Position numbers and translations under genes: made by a program
Notes under the pieces: model-generated
What the model was told of the DNA's origin: nothing
The model's database searches: none
Seen by the model: the letters and a program-made list of their open reading frames with translations, nothing else
Shown: in pieces, positions 13,950 through 22,214 of the stretch
How positions within the stretch are numbered: position 1 is the stretch's first letter
Layout of the letters: each line of letters opens with the position of its first letter
NCBI GenBank assembly: GCA_023230665.1
Contig: JALNWY010000025.1
Coordinates: 1-24,563, forward strand
DNA from: Deltaproteobacteria bacterium
GTDB lineage: Bacteria > Desulfobacterota > Desulfomonilia > UBA1062
Direction: 5' to 3'
Length of the DNA: 24,563 bases

Positions 13950-14835
13950 AAAAGATCGCGGAAATTTCACATCTCATCTATCAGGATCGAGCCCTGTTGT
14001 CCAGATACTCTGGAACGTGTTCCTCTTGTCGACAGGCAGCATCGTGTGCGCAGTGGCGGTCAACGGCATCCTCGTCCCCCAGCACTTTCTGAGCGCCGGA
14101 TTCACCGGGATATCACTGATCATCCACTACCTGGTTCCCACTGTGTCCGTGGGCGTCATTTATTTTCTCATCAATATCCCCCTCTTCCTTGCAGGGTGGT
14201 CAATGGTGGGGAGACGCTTCTTCTTCTACAGCATCGTGGGCATGGCGCTCTACTCGCTCGCCCTGACCCTTATCAAGGTGGATATTTCCATCGACAACAA
14301 GATCTTGAGCGCCCTACTCGCCGGGATCATCAACGGCACCGGAAGCGGTCTTATTCTGAGGTCGTACGGGTCGTCGGGAGGCACGGACATTCTCGCGGTC
14401 ATTCTGCATAAAATCATGTCGCTGCGTCTGGGGAGCACGGCTCTGGCGTTGAACTGCGTCATTCTGGTGGCGGCCTCCATCCTCATCTCGCTTGAGGGCG
14501 CCCTGTACACCCTCGTGTTTCTCTATGTGAGCATATACTTCATGGATCTGGTGATCGTCGGTTTCAGCAAGAGAAAGGCGGTAATGATCATATCCGACCA
14601 CTGGGAAAAAATCTCCCAGGAGATCCTGAAAAAAGACCGGAGAGGCGTGACAATTATCGAAGGCTCGGGCGGATACAGGGGAGAAGGCAAGCAGATCATC
14701 TACAGCATCATCGCCTTACAGGACCTGCCACAGCTCAAGAAGCTGATCTCAGAGATCGATCCCCATGCATTCGTGGTGATCATGGACACCCTGGAGGTCA
14801 TGGGCGCCCGGATCGGGAACCAGCCGCACTGGTAG
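13942..14835 (+). CDS. YitT-family (DUF161/DUF2179) integral membrane protein
   Basis: 297 residues. About 20 polar residues precede a helical membrane domain with hydrophobic segments near 22-44, 52-66, 70-86, 95-113, 122-138, 165-184 and 187-205. It includes the family motif 'GSGLILRSYGSSGGTDILAVIL' region (134-155). A cytoplasmic DUF2179 domain covers about 210-290, with 'KAVMIISDHWEKISQEIL' and the ending 'AFVVIMDTLEVMGARI'. The family occurs across bacteria; its transport substrate or role is unknown. The start is supported by GAAGGA 6-8 bases upstream and overlaps the TGA of the read-through frame described above. It converges on the GT81-like gene. Confidence 0.92.
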   Translation: MAEKDRGNFTSHLSGSSPVVQILWNVFLLSTGSIVCAVAVNGILVPQHFLSAGFTGISLIIHYLVPTVSVGVIYFLINIPLFLAGWSMVGRRFFFYSIVGMALYSLALTLIKVDISIDNKILSALLAGIINGTGSGLILRSYGSSGGTDILAVILHKIMSLRLGSTALALNCVILVAASILISLEGALYTLVFLYVSIYFMDLVIVGFSKRKAVMIISDHWEKISQEILKKDRRGVTIIEGSGGYRGEGKQIIYSIIALQDLPQLKKLISEIDPHAFVVIMDTLEVMGARIGNQPHW

Positions 14836-14892
14836 CCCGGCTCTGAAGGCAGTTTCAGGGTCCTGTGGATCTGCAGATCTTCCGCCCTGTTT

Positions 14893-16257
14893 TTAGCGGT
14901 AGAGCTTTTTCTCGCTTTCCACCACGTCGATGATCTCGTTGATGAGGGTGGGGAGCTTTCGCATCACCCGCTCCCAGGAAACGGTCCGGGGCGTCTCGTA
15001 GATCTCGGCGCCGAGATGCTGCGAGGTCTTCTCGATCACCGAGAGCAGGCCCTGGTCGATAAAGGGCCTGAACTCATCGTGCTCGGTCACGTACGAGCTG
15101 AAACGCCCGGCCATGAAGGCGGGTGAAAGAAGCTGATCACCCGCAAAGAGAATCACGTTCTTGAACACGTTGTCCACCATGGCCTCCTCCAGGTTCGTGT
15201 CGTAGATAAGACCGCAGTAAGCCGCATTGTCCGCATACATCTTGATGAGGTCATCCGCCACGCCCAGATAGGTGGTGGTGAGGTCCCGGATGAAATGCTC
15301 GGAGATGGCGAGCCCCTCTTCCACCACCAGGGCCGCGAGCAGGGTGGAGACGATGTCGATGCCCATCTTGTAGAGCCCCTTGGTGCGATCGTCCTCGGAC
15401 ACCGGCTGATGTTTGTGGTCAAAGGGCAGCTGGGAGATTTCCACCTGGGCGCAGGTGGTGGCCTTTCGGTAGACCTCGATCAGGGTGAAAATCTCGACTC
15501 CCCAGTTGGTGGCGAACTGCATGCGCTTGAGGAGCTGGGCGTCGAAAACCACCTCCCCGGAGAGCTGGTAGTTGAAGTTCAGGAGAAAGTCCACCAGGCG
15601 CAAGACCTTTTCCTCCTGGGTGTCAGTGAACTTCCTTTTGAGCGCGATGAGCAGAGGGTCCAGCAGGAGTCTTTTGACCCTGCCATAGAACATCCTGTCT
15701 TTGATTCGCGCATAGAATGCCTTGCTGAACTGGTAGTTGAGCACCTGGACGGGATAGAACAGGCGGTCGAGCTGCTCCCTCTGAAAGGTCCTGATGTCGG
15801 CGTCCACGAGCCCGATGCTGTGTGCGCCCATGGCAAGAGCAATGCCGAAGGACATGAACATGTTCCTGCCCTTGCCCGGCTGATCGATGCGAAAACCCGC
15901 ATCGGAGAGCTTGCTGAAGATGGATGAGAAACCCGGTCCGTCGTTGTGCTGGATCAGGTAGTTCTGCACGTTGTACCGGTTCAGGATGCCGGCGAGCTCA
16001 CGGGCCTCCTCCTCACCCGCCCGGTCCAGGCCGAAGATGATCTGGGAGAGATAGTTCGCTCCGGCCAGGTTCTTCACGATGTTCTCGAACACAGGCCGGT
16101 TCTCCGGCTGGGTATACTCCGAGGCCAGCAGGGGAATGATCAGCACCGCCTTCTTCCATTTGGAGTGCTGGAGAAGCTCAAGCTCCATCCTGGGGCTGTC
16201 TTCGTCCAGGAGATACAGGGTGGATATCCTGGTATGTGTCTGTGCAAAATTGGACAT
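14893..16257 (-). CDS. GT81-like glycosyltransferase (glucosylglycerate / glucosyl-3-phosphoglycerate synthase type)
   Basis: 454 residues from the ATG at 16257; a GTG two codons upstream abuts GGGGGAG, so the ATG is the better start. A GT-A-type fold is indicated by 'GKGRNMFMSFGIALAMGAHSIGLVDADIRTF', where GKGRN (128-132) and the DxD motif Asp152-Ala-Asp154 bind the sugar nucleotide and metal. Next come 'QLSGEVVFDAQLLKRMQFATNWGVEIFTLIEVY' and 'QLPFDHKHQPVS', matching the acceptor and metal-ligand region of GpgS/GgS enzymes. The likely reaction makes glucosylglycerate or its phosphate, a compatible solute or a precursor of more complex glycosides; the donor and acceptor are not determined by sequence. 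The usual partner phosphatase is not adjacent. A good promoter lies upstream. Confidence 0.78.
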   Translation of the reverse strand: MSNFAQTHTRISTLYLLDEDSPRMELELLQHSKWKKAVLIIPLLASEYTQPENRPVFENIVKNLAGANYLSQIIFGLDRAGEEEARELAGILNRYNVQNYLIQHNDGPGFSSIFSKLSDAGFRIDQPGKGRNMFMSFGIALAMGAHSIGLVDADIRTFQREQLDRLFYPVQVLNYQFSKAFYARIKDRMFYGRVKRLLLDPLLIALKRKFTDTQEEKVLRLVDFLLNFNYQLSGEVVFDAQLLKRMQFATNWGVEIFTLIEVYRKATTCAQVEISQLPFDHKHQPVSEDDRTKGLYKMGIDIVSTLLAALVVEEGLAISEHFIRDLTTTYLGVADDLIKMYADNAAYCGLIYDTNLEEAMVDNVFKNVILFAGDQLLSPAFMAGRFSSYVTEHDEFRPFIDQGLLSVIEKTSQHLGAEIYETPRTVSWERVMRKLPTLINEIIDVVESEKKLYR

Positions 16258-16346
16258 GAACACTCCCCCTTTCTTCTTTTGTTCCTACACCCGCTGACCG
16301 GCGAACAACCACGAGAATGACCGGTTCTTCTCCGCAACTCTTGCAT

Positions 16347-16376
16347 TTTATAACAGATAAAAACACACCCGGTCAA
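16347..16376 (-). promoter_or_regulatory. Sigma70-like promoter for the GT81-like gene
   Basis: On the minus strand, TTGACC (16376-16371) and TATAAA (16352-16347) are separated by 18 bases, each matching consensus at five of six positions. Transcription would start near 16340, giving an untranslated leader of about 80 bases. The leader holds a 5-base inverted repeat ACCGG...CCGGT. Confidence 0.6.
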
Positions 16377-16433
16377 CGTTGTAAGGATATGAGATAAATG
16401 ATACCGACATCGCACCCCTCGAACAGTCCCCTC

Positions 16434-16450
16434 CCGGCCCTCAAGGCCGG
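16434..16450 (-). terminator. Hairpin downstream of pilD
   Basis: CCGGCC and GGCCGG form a perfect 6-pair stem around a 5-base loop, about 70 bases past the pilD stop in the direction of transcription. No T-run follows, so it is at best a weak or factor-assisted terminator that separates pilD from the GT81-like gene's own promoter. Confidence 0.3.
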
Positions 16451-16519
16451 ATAGAACGGGAGATTGCGCAGAAGTGGGAATAAACGCTGCAGTGCATTCC
16501 ATGAGCACCCGGGAGGGAA

Positions 16520-17287
16520 TCAGGCCAGGATGCCGAAGTACCAGGCGATGATCGGCTCTCCGAAGAGCACGTAGATGAAGGCCCCCAGCGCGAGGAAGGG
16601 TCCGAAAGGAATGGCGGTCTGCATGTTCTTTCTCTGGAGCAGCGCCCAGGGGATGCCCACCAGGGAGCCCACCAGCGAGCCTGTGAAGATCGTGAAAAGC
16701 ACGCCCTGCCATCCGGTGAAGACCCCGATCATCCCGAGCAGCTTGACGTCGCCTCCGCCCATTCCGTGCTTGCCGGTGAGAAAAAAGTAGCCGTAGATCA
16801 CCGCGATGAGCAGACCGGCGCCCAAGCCCAGGCCGATGAGCGCATCAAGGTAGGAGACCGGCATCCACCACACAAGCGCGAGGCCCGCCACGATCCCGCC
16901 GATGGAAAGGCTGTCAGGGATGATCTGATGGTCGAGATCGATGAAGGTGATGACCAAAAGCGCGCACGTCCAGACATAGTAGACCGCAAAGCTCGCGTTC
17001 AACCCGAACCGGTAGAGCATGGCCAGCGCCAGCAGGGCACTCAGGGCCTCGACGAGCGGGTAGCGGATCGAGATCTTCCCCTTGCAGCTCCGGCACTTGC
17101 CCCAAAGAATCAGGTAGCTCAATATCGGGACATTGTCCCAGGGCCTGATCCTGGCTCCGCATCCCGGGCAGCTTGACGAGGGGAAGACGATCGACTCCCC
17201 CCGCGGGATCCTGTGTATGCAGACATTCAGAAAGCTCCCGATGAACAGACCGATGACGGCGACAGCCAAAGGAACCGACAGGATCAC
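16520..17287 (-). CDS. pilD: Type IV prepilin leader peptidase / N-methyltransferase
   Basis: 255 residues, a typical A24-family bifunctional enzyme. The N-terminal 'GLFIGSFLNVCIHRIPRGESIVFP' is followed by the cytoplasmic zinc loop with Cys40, Cys43, Cys65 and Cys68, then about seven membrane helices. The aspartyl-protease residues lie in 'FIDLDHQIIPD' (Asp117-Asp125) and 'GMGGGDVKLL' (Asp180). It cleaves and methylates prepilins and type II secretion pseudopilins at the inner membrane. The start is GTG, overlapping the upstream gene's stop (GTGA), so it is translationally coupled. No pilin or secretion genes are in the window, so it acts in trans. Confidence 0.96.
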   Translation of the reverse strand: MILSVPLAVAVIGLFIGSFLNVCIHRIPRGESIVFPSSSCPGCGARIRPWDNVPILSYLILWGKCRSCKGKISIRYPLVEALSALLALAMLYRFGLNASFAVYYVWTCALLVITFIDLDHQIIPDSLSIGGIVAGLALVWWMPVSYLDALIGLGLGAGLLIAVIYGYFFLTGKHGMGGGDVKLLGMIGVFTGWQGVLFTIFTGSLVGSLVGIPWALLQRKNMQTAIPFGPFLALGAFIYVLFGEPIIAWYFGILA

Positions 17288-17715
17288 CCGATGAGGTCTC
17301 CCCTCTTAAAGCGCATGATCTCGCCGCTTAGGGCCGACTCTACATCGTCCATGATCTCCTTGAGGGGATCATTGTCCGAGAGGAAGGAACGGGCCTGCGC
17401 GACCGAAGAGCACAGCGAGCCCATCTCGTCCACCATGGGCCCGATGTCCCTGAGGCTGCGCTTTGGATCACCCAGGGCCCGCGTATAGGCGTCCAGCAGA
17501 TCCAGGGCCTGTTCGCTGACGCTCAAGGCATTGAATTTCTGCGGGCTGGGCTGATCGAGGCCCGGGATCGACTGCAGATGATGCAGCCTAAGGCCATCCG
17601 CCTTCTGCACGTCCTTGAGGATATCTTCAAACGCGGTCCCGCCTGCGGCAGGCGTCCCAGTGCCGGGGCGCTTCCCGGTCACTGTGCCGATCAACATATT
17701 GGGATCTATTTTCAT
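17284..17715 (-). CDS. Conserved-looking small protein of unknown function, coupled to pilD
   Basis: 143 residues. A Gly, Pro and Thr-rich N-terminal 27 residues (MKIDPNMLIGTVTGKR...) is followed by a mostly helical, acidic remainder: 'FEDILKDVQKADGL', 'VSEQALDLLDAYTRALGDPKRSLRDIGPMVDEM', 'SFLSDNDPLKEIMDDVESALSGEIMRFKRGD'. No signal peptide, membrane segment or catalytic motif is seen. I do not recognise the family. The flexible N-terminus with 'FEDILK' recalls cytoplasmic flagellar or secretion accessory proteins, but that is only a resemblance. The AAGGAGG site 6 bases before the ATG is strong, and its stop overlaps the pilD start, so the pair is co-expressed. Confidence 0.8.
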   Translation of the reverse strand: MKIDPNMLIGTVTGKRPGTGTPAAGGTAFEDILKDVQKADGLRLHHLQSIPGLDQPSPQKFNALSVSEQALDLLDAYTRALGDPKRSLRDIGPMVDEMGSLCSSVAQARSFLSDNDPLKEIMDDVESALSGEIMRFKRGDLIG

Positions 17716-17795
17716 TGAGATCCTCCTTCTTTGAAGAGGAAAGCAAAGACAGTGCCATCGATGCCGTACCCATCGACAGCCTGGCCTCCGGGCAT
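17712..17795 (-). CDS. Possible 27-residue ORF between accA and the unknown gene
   Basis: MPGGQAVDGYGIDGTVFAFL... ends with a TGA that overlaps the next gene's ATG (CAATGA), the coupling arrangement used elsewhere in this operon. It has no strong ribosome binding site and its sequence is Gly-rich and featureless, so it is probably a chance ORF. Confidence 0.15.
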   Translation of the reverse strand: MPGGQAVDGYGIDGTVFAFLFKEGGSQ

Positions 17796-17837
17796 GAGAG
17801 GGAATTTTCTTCCCCCTTACCGCAGGAAAAATCTCCC

Positions 17838-18773
17838 CTATCCTTTCGAGGGCAGGAGCCGTTCAATGACGGCTGCGCGCTGCCGCACAATCTCTCCCCG
17901 GTCCATTCCAAGGAGCTCTGAGACACACCGGCGAAGCACCTTTCCGGTTGCCTCCACCACGGTCGCCGGGTCATTCTGGGCCCCGCCGACCGGCTCCTTG
18001 ACCAGATGGTCAACAATGCCTTCCGAGGCGAGGTCCCTGCCCGAACCCTTCAAGGCATCGGCGGCCTTTTCCTTATTCGAGGCGTCTCCGTAGAGGATCG
18101 AGGAGAAGGCCTCGGGACTGATGGCGCTGTAAAAGGCATTTTCGAGCATGATGATACGATCGCCGAAGCCAAGGGCCAGCGCACCTCCGGATCCGGCCTC
18201 TCCGATGATGCAGACAATCACCGGGGTCTTCAGGGATGCCAGGGTGGATATGCACCGCGCAATGGAGAACGCCTGCCCCCGATACTCGGTCTCGGGCACA
18301 GGATAGGCGCCCGGAGTGTCCACGAAGGTGATCAGCGGCCTGCCGAACTTCTCGGCCAGTTTCATGAGCCGTATCGCCTTGTGGTGACCTGAAGGGCTCG
18401 CCATGCCGTAGCGGTATCTGGCGTGGTCCTTGTCTCTGCTCGATCGCTTCTTGTGGCCGACCACCACTACCGGCACATCGTCGAGAAAGGCAAACCCTCC
18501 CTTTATGGCGGCGTCATCCCCGCCGATCCGGTCGCCTCGGAGCTCGGTGAAGTCACGGAAAATCCCGCTCAGATAATCGTCGAGAACCGGACGCCCGGAA
18601 TGCCTGGCAAGCTCGATGCTGCTCCACCGGGAGATGCCCGCATAGATCTCCTCCCGGAACATGCTGACCTTTTTGGCGAGCTCTTTGGTATCCATGCCCT
18701 CGATCCGGGTGATGCTCTCCTGCAGTTCTTTGAGAGCACTGTCGATTTCATCGAACCGGTCTTTGCTTCTCAT
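17838..18773 (-). CDS. accA: Acetyl-CoA carboxylase carboxyltransferase subunit alpha
   Basis: 311 residues, near the usual 315-320. With AccD it transfers the carboxyl group from biotin-BCCP to acetyl-CoA, the first step of fatty-acid synthesis. After an N-terminal helical region come 'DFTELRGDRIGGDDAAIKGGFA', 'VVVVGHKK', 'KAIRLMKLAEKFGRPLITFVDTPGAYP' and the crotonase-like oxyanion motif 'IGEAGSGGALALGFGDRIIML' (190-210), then 'AISPEAFSSIL'. The segment around 'ETEYRGQAFSIARCI' departs somewhat from the common 'E.RGQ.EAIA' pattern but keeps the Glu and RGQ. Its ATG overlaps the dnaE stop (ATGA), with GGAG inside dnaE as the ribosome binding site, so translation is coupled. Confidence 0.96.
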   Translation of the reverse strand: MRSKDRFDEIDSALKELQESITRIEGMDTKELAKKVSMFREEIYAGISRWSSIELARHSGRPVLDDYLSGIFRDFTELRGDRIGGDDAAIKGGFAFLDDVPVVVVGHKKRSSRDKDHARYRYGMASPSGHHKAIRLMKLAEKFGRPLITFVDTPGAYPVPETEYRGQAFSIARCISTLASLKTPVIVCIIGEAGSGGALALGFGDRIIMLENAFYSAISPEAFSSILYGDASNKEKAADALKGSGRDLASEGIVDHLVKEPVGGAQNDPATVVEATGKVLRRCVSELLGMDRGEIVRQRAAVIERLLPSKG

Positions 18774-21700
18774 TGCAGCTCCACCGAAGAGCTGCCGAGC
18801 AGCTCTCCCAGTCTGACGATCACGTCGCGCGTCGGCGTAACCATGTATTCCCTGCCCGCCTCGATGAACACGAGTCCCTCTGTGGTATCGATCTCGAAGC
18901 AGATCTGACAGCTCCCCTTGGACCCGGCGATAGCCTCTTTGAGCGCCCGGATGTCGTCAGACCCGGTACCCGGCGGGAGGTGCAGGATGATCTTGCGCGC
19001 CAGAATCGACTCTGCCTGCTCGATGGGATAGACCTCTTCGGCGATGAGATCGACCTGGGTGTTGTCGTTTTCCCCTCTATCGCCCTCTGCTGCGCCGTTG
19101 ATCTTGGCCTTGACCACCACGGGCGCGTTGTCTCTGATAGTATCCTGGTATTCGCTGAAGCACTGGGGAAAGAACACCACCGGGGCCGACCCCTGAAGGT
19201 CTTCGATGAATCCCCGGGCCATGGGGGCGCCTTTCTTGGTCCTGGTGACACTCACCTCACCCAGGACCCCTGCCAGGATCACAGCCCCGTGTATGTCCGA
19301 AAGTCCCTGGGTGGTGGCGGTTGCGTATTTTTCGATGAGATCGGTATACCGCTTCAGGGGATGGCCTGAGATGTAGAAGCCCACGCTCTCCTTTTCCATC
19401 ATGAGCTTCTCGTTTTCGGAAAAATCCGGGATGTCGGGCAGCTCAATGGTGTCGTCCGCGTTGTCCTCGGAGAACTCCTCCAGACTAAAGAGGGTCTCCT
19501 GACCGGCGAGCTTGTCCCGGGCCTTCCGCTGGGCCTCGTCGAGCAGGGCGTCGAGGGCCTCCAGAAGCGATCTTCGGTTGGGGTATACGCTGTCGAACGC
19601 GCCCACCTGAATGAGGGCCTCGACCACGCGGCGGTTGACCTTGGTGAGCGCCATGCGCTCCAGGAAGTTGCCGAGGTCGGTGAACCTGCCTCCGCGGTCG
19701 CGCTCCTTGAGAACCACCTCTACGGCCGCCCTGCCCACGTTCTTGATTCCGGCCAGCCCGAAGCGAATCCCCTCGTCGGTGGTGATGAACTCCCAGCTGC
19801 TCTCGTTGATGTCCGGGCACAGGATCGGGACGCCCTTTGCCTTGCACTCCGAGAGGTGCCGGGTCACCTTGTCGGTGTTGCCCAGGTCAAGCGTGAGGTT
19901 CGCGGCCATGAACTCGCGGAAATGATGCGCCTTGAGATAGGCTGTCTGGTAGGCCACCAGGGCGTAGGCCGCGGCATGGGACTTGTTGAACCCGTAGTTG
20001 GCGAATTTTTCCATGAGGTCGAAGATCTCGACCGCCACCTGCTGGACCACCCCGTTCTTGATCGCGCCCTCCACGAAGATCTCGCGGTGCTGGGACATCT
20101 CTGCGGCGATCTTCTTGCCCATGGCGCGCCTGAGCAGGTCGGCCCTGCCCAGGGAGTAGCCGGCCAGCCGCTGGGCGATCTGCATGACCTGCTCCTGGTA
20201 GACGATGATCCCGTAGGTCTCTTTCAGGATGGGCTCGAGCAGCGGGTGGGGATACTCGATCTTTTCTCTGCCGTGCTTGCGGTCCGTGTAGGAGGGGATG
20301 AGATCCATAGGCCCGGGCCGGTAGAGAGCCACTGCCGCGATGATGTCCTCGAACTTCTCGGGCCTGAGCCGCTTGAGCATCTGCTTCATGCCCGAGCTTT
20401 CGAGCTGGAACACGCTGGAGGTATCGCCGTCGCTGATGAGCTCGTAGGTAGCCGCATCGTCCAGGGGAATGTTCGTAATGTCTCTATCGATGCCCCGGCC
20501 TTTCAGGATCTCAAGCGCCTTCCGGATCACGGTGAGCGTCTTCAGCCCCAGCATGTCGAGCTTGATGAGCCCTACCTGCTCCACACGCTTCATGTCGTAC
20601 TGGCTGATAAGCATGCCCTTTTTGTCCATGTAGACCGGGACATGCTCCACCAAAGGCCGCGAGTCGGATATGACCACGCCCCCTGCGTGCACCGAGGCGT
20701 GCCGGCTCAAGCCTTCCAGGGACCGGGCCATGGTGATGAGCCGCGACACCATGGGGTCGCTCTCCATGAGCTGCTTGAGCCTGGGCTCGACCTTCAGGGC
20801 CTCGTCCAGGGTGATGTTCAGGTCGTTGGGGATGAGCTTGGCGATCCGGTCAACATCTCCGTAGCTCATGCCGAGCGCCCGGCCCACGTCCCTGATCACG
20901 GCCTTGGCCTTCATGTTGCCGAAGGTGGTGATCTGGCAGACGTACTCGGGGCCGTACTTGTTCTTCACATACTCGATCACCTCGTCCCGCCTGCTCTGGC
21001 AGAAGTCCACGTCGATATCGGGCATGCTCTTGCGCTCGGGGTTGAGAAACCGTTCGAACAGGAGATTCCAGCGGATGGGATCAATGTCGGTGATGCCCAG
21101 GGCGTACGCAACAAGCGACCCGGCAGCGCTGCCCCTGCCCGGGCCCACCGGAATGCCGTTGGCCTTGGCGTACTGGATGTAGTCGGCCACGATCAGAAAA
21201 TAGCCGGGGAAACCCATGGACCGGATGATCCCGAGCTCTTCTTCGAGCCTCCCGGCATACTCCGCAGGGATTTCACCTTCCATCCGCGCCTTCAGGCCCG
21301 ACCACGCCCTCTGTTCGATGAGCTCTTCCAAGGTCATGCCCTTTTCGATGGGGTACACGGGGAAGTAGTATACCCCCCTGGGCAGCTTCAGGCTGCACCG
21401 GGCAGCCACCTCGGCAGTGGTGGCAGCGGCCTGGGGAATCCAGTGAAAGTACTCCCTCATCTCCTGGGGACTCTTGAGGTAGAGTTCATCGGTCTCGAAG
21501 CTCATCCGGCCCTTGTCGTGCACGGTCGTCTGCGTCTGGATGCAGAGCAGGGCCTCGTGGGCCTTGGCGTCGCTTCGGAGCAGGTAGTGGCAGTCGTTGG
21601 TCGCCACCACCGGCAGCCCGCGGCGCCCGGCCAGCTCGACGAGCTGGGGGTTGAGGGTTTCCTGGTCGGCCAGGCCGTTTGCCTGGATCTCGATATAGAA

Positions 21701-22207
21701 CCGGTTGTCAAAGCTCTTGCAGTAAAACTCCAGGGCGTTGTTCACCCGCTCGTCGTTGCCCCTGAGCAGCCAGTAGGGGACCTCCCCCTGCAGGCACGCG
21801 CTCAGGGCGATCAGGCCTTGGTTGAGCTCGGAGAGGGCGGCCCGGTCCACGCGCGGCTTGTAGTAGAACCCCTCCACGTGGGCCCTGGACACCAGCTTGA
21901 TGAGGTTGCGATAGCCCTGCTCATCCTGGGCGAGCAGCACGAGGTGGTAGTTCTTGGGCATGCCCGGGACCAGCTCGCGAGACCTCATGTCGCCCGGGGC
22001 CACGTATACCTCGCAGCCGATGATGGGCTTGATCCCGGCCTTGTTCGCCTTGTCGTAGAACTCCATGGCGCCGTAGAGCACGCCATGGTCGGTGATAGCC
22101 GCCGCCTCCTGCTCGAAGAGTCTTGTCTTGTCCACGAGATCCTGGATGCGGATCGCCCCGTCAAGGAGGCTGTACTGGGTATGGCAGTGGAGGTGAACAA
22201 AACTCAT
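18770..22207 (-). CDS. dnaE: DNA polymerase III alpha subunit
   Basis: 1145 residues, close to E. coli DnaE (1160). The N-terminal PHP domain starts 'FVHLHCHTQYSLLDGAIRI' with 'AAITDHGVLYG'. The polymerase palm carries the three catalytic aspartates: Asp397 and Asp399 in MPDIDVDFC, and Asp551 in IKLDMLGLKTL, aligning with E. coli 401, 403 and 555. An internal beta-clamp-binding motif QETLF lies at 903-907, followed by an OB fold (about 985-1070). It is the replicative polymerase of the DnaE1 type. It starts 7 bases after guaB, with only a weak Shine-Dalgarno, and is coupled to accA downstream. The dnaE-accA order is widespread in proteobacteria. Confidence 0.98.
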   Translation of the reverse strand: MSFVHLHCHTQYSLLDGAIRIQDLVDKTRLFEQEAAAITDHGVLYGAMEFYDKANKAGIKPIIGCEVYVAPGDMRSRELVPGMPKNYHLVLLAQDEQGYRNLIKLVSRAHVEGFYYKPRVDRAALSELNQGLIALSACLQGEVPYWLLRGNDERVNNALEFYCKSFDNRFYIEIQANGLADQETLNPQLVELAGRRGLPVVATNDCHYLLRSDAKAHEALLCIQTQTTVHDKGRMSFETDELYLKSPQEMREYFHWIPQAAATTAEVAARCSLKLPRGVYYFPVYPIEKGMTLEELIEQRAWSGLKARMEGEIPAEYAGRLEEELGIIRSMGFPGYFLIVADYIQYAKANGIPVGPGRGSAAGSLVAYALGITDIDPIRWNLLFERFLNPERKSMPDIDVDFCQSRRDEVIEYVKNKYGPEYVCQITTFGNMKAKAVIRDVGRALGMSYGDVDRIAKLIPNDLNITLDEALKVEPRLKQLMESDPMVSRLITMARSLEGLSRHASVHAGGVVISDSRPLVEHVPVYMDKKGMLISQYDMKRVEQVGLIKLDMLGLKTLTVIRKALEILKGRGIDRDITNIPLDDAATYELISDGDTSSVFQLESSGMKQMLKRLRPEKFEDIIAAVALYRPGPMDLIPSYTDRKHGREKIEYPHPLLEPILKETYGIIVYQEQVMQIAQRLAGYSLGRADLLRRAMGKKIAAEMSQHREIFVEGAIKNGVVQQVAVEIFDLMEKFANYGFNKSHAAAYALVAYQTAYLKAHHFREFMAANLTLDLGNTDKVTRHLSECKAKGVPILCPDINESSWEFITTDEGIRFGLAGIKNVGRAAVEVVLKERDRGGRFTDLGNFLERMALTKVNRRVVEALIQVGAFDSVYPNRRSLLEALDALLDEAQRKARDKLAGQETLFSLEEFSEDNADDTIELPDIPDFSENEKLMMEKESVGFYISGHPLKRYTDLIEKYATATTQGLSDIHGAVILAGVLGEVSVTRTKKGAPMARGFIEDLQGSAPVVFFPQCFSEYQDTIRDNAPVVVKAKINGAAEGDRGENDNTQVDLIAEEVYPIEQAESILARKIILHLPPGTGSDDIRALKEAIAGSKGSCQICFEIDTTEGLVFIEAGREYMVTPTRDVIVRLGELLGSSSVELQ

Positions 22208-22214
22208 GGCCCGC

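Noticed and set aside
14868..14879. A perfect 12-base palindrome GATCTGCAGATC between the convergent yitT and GT81-like genes
   Set aside because: It has no loop, no T-run and no repeat elsewhere that I noticed, so it is probably chance and not a terminator or operator.
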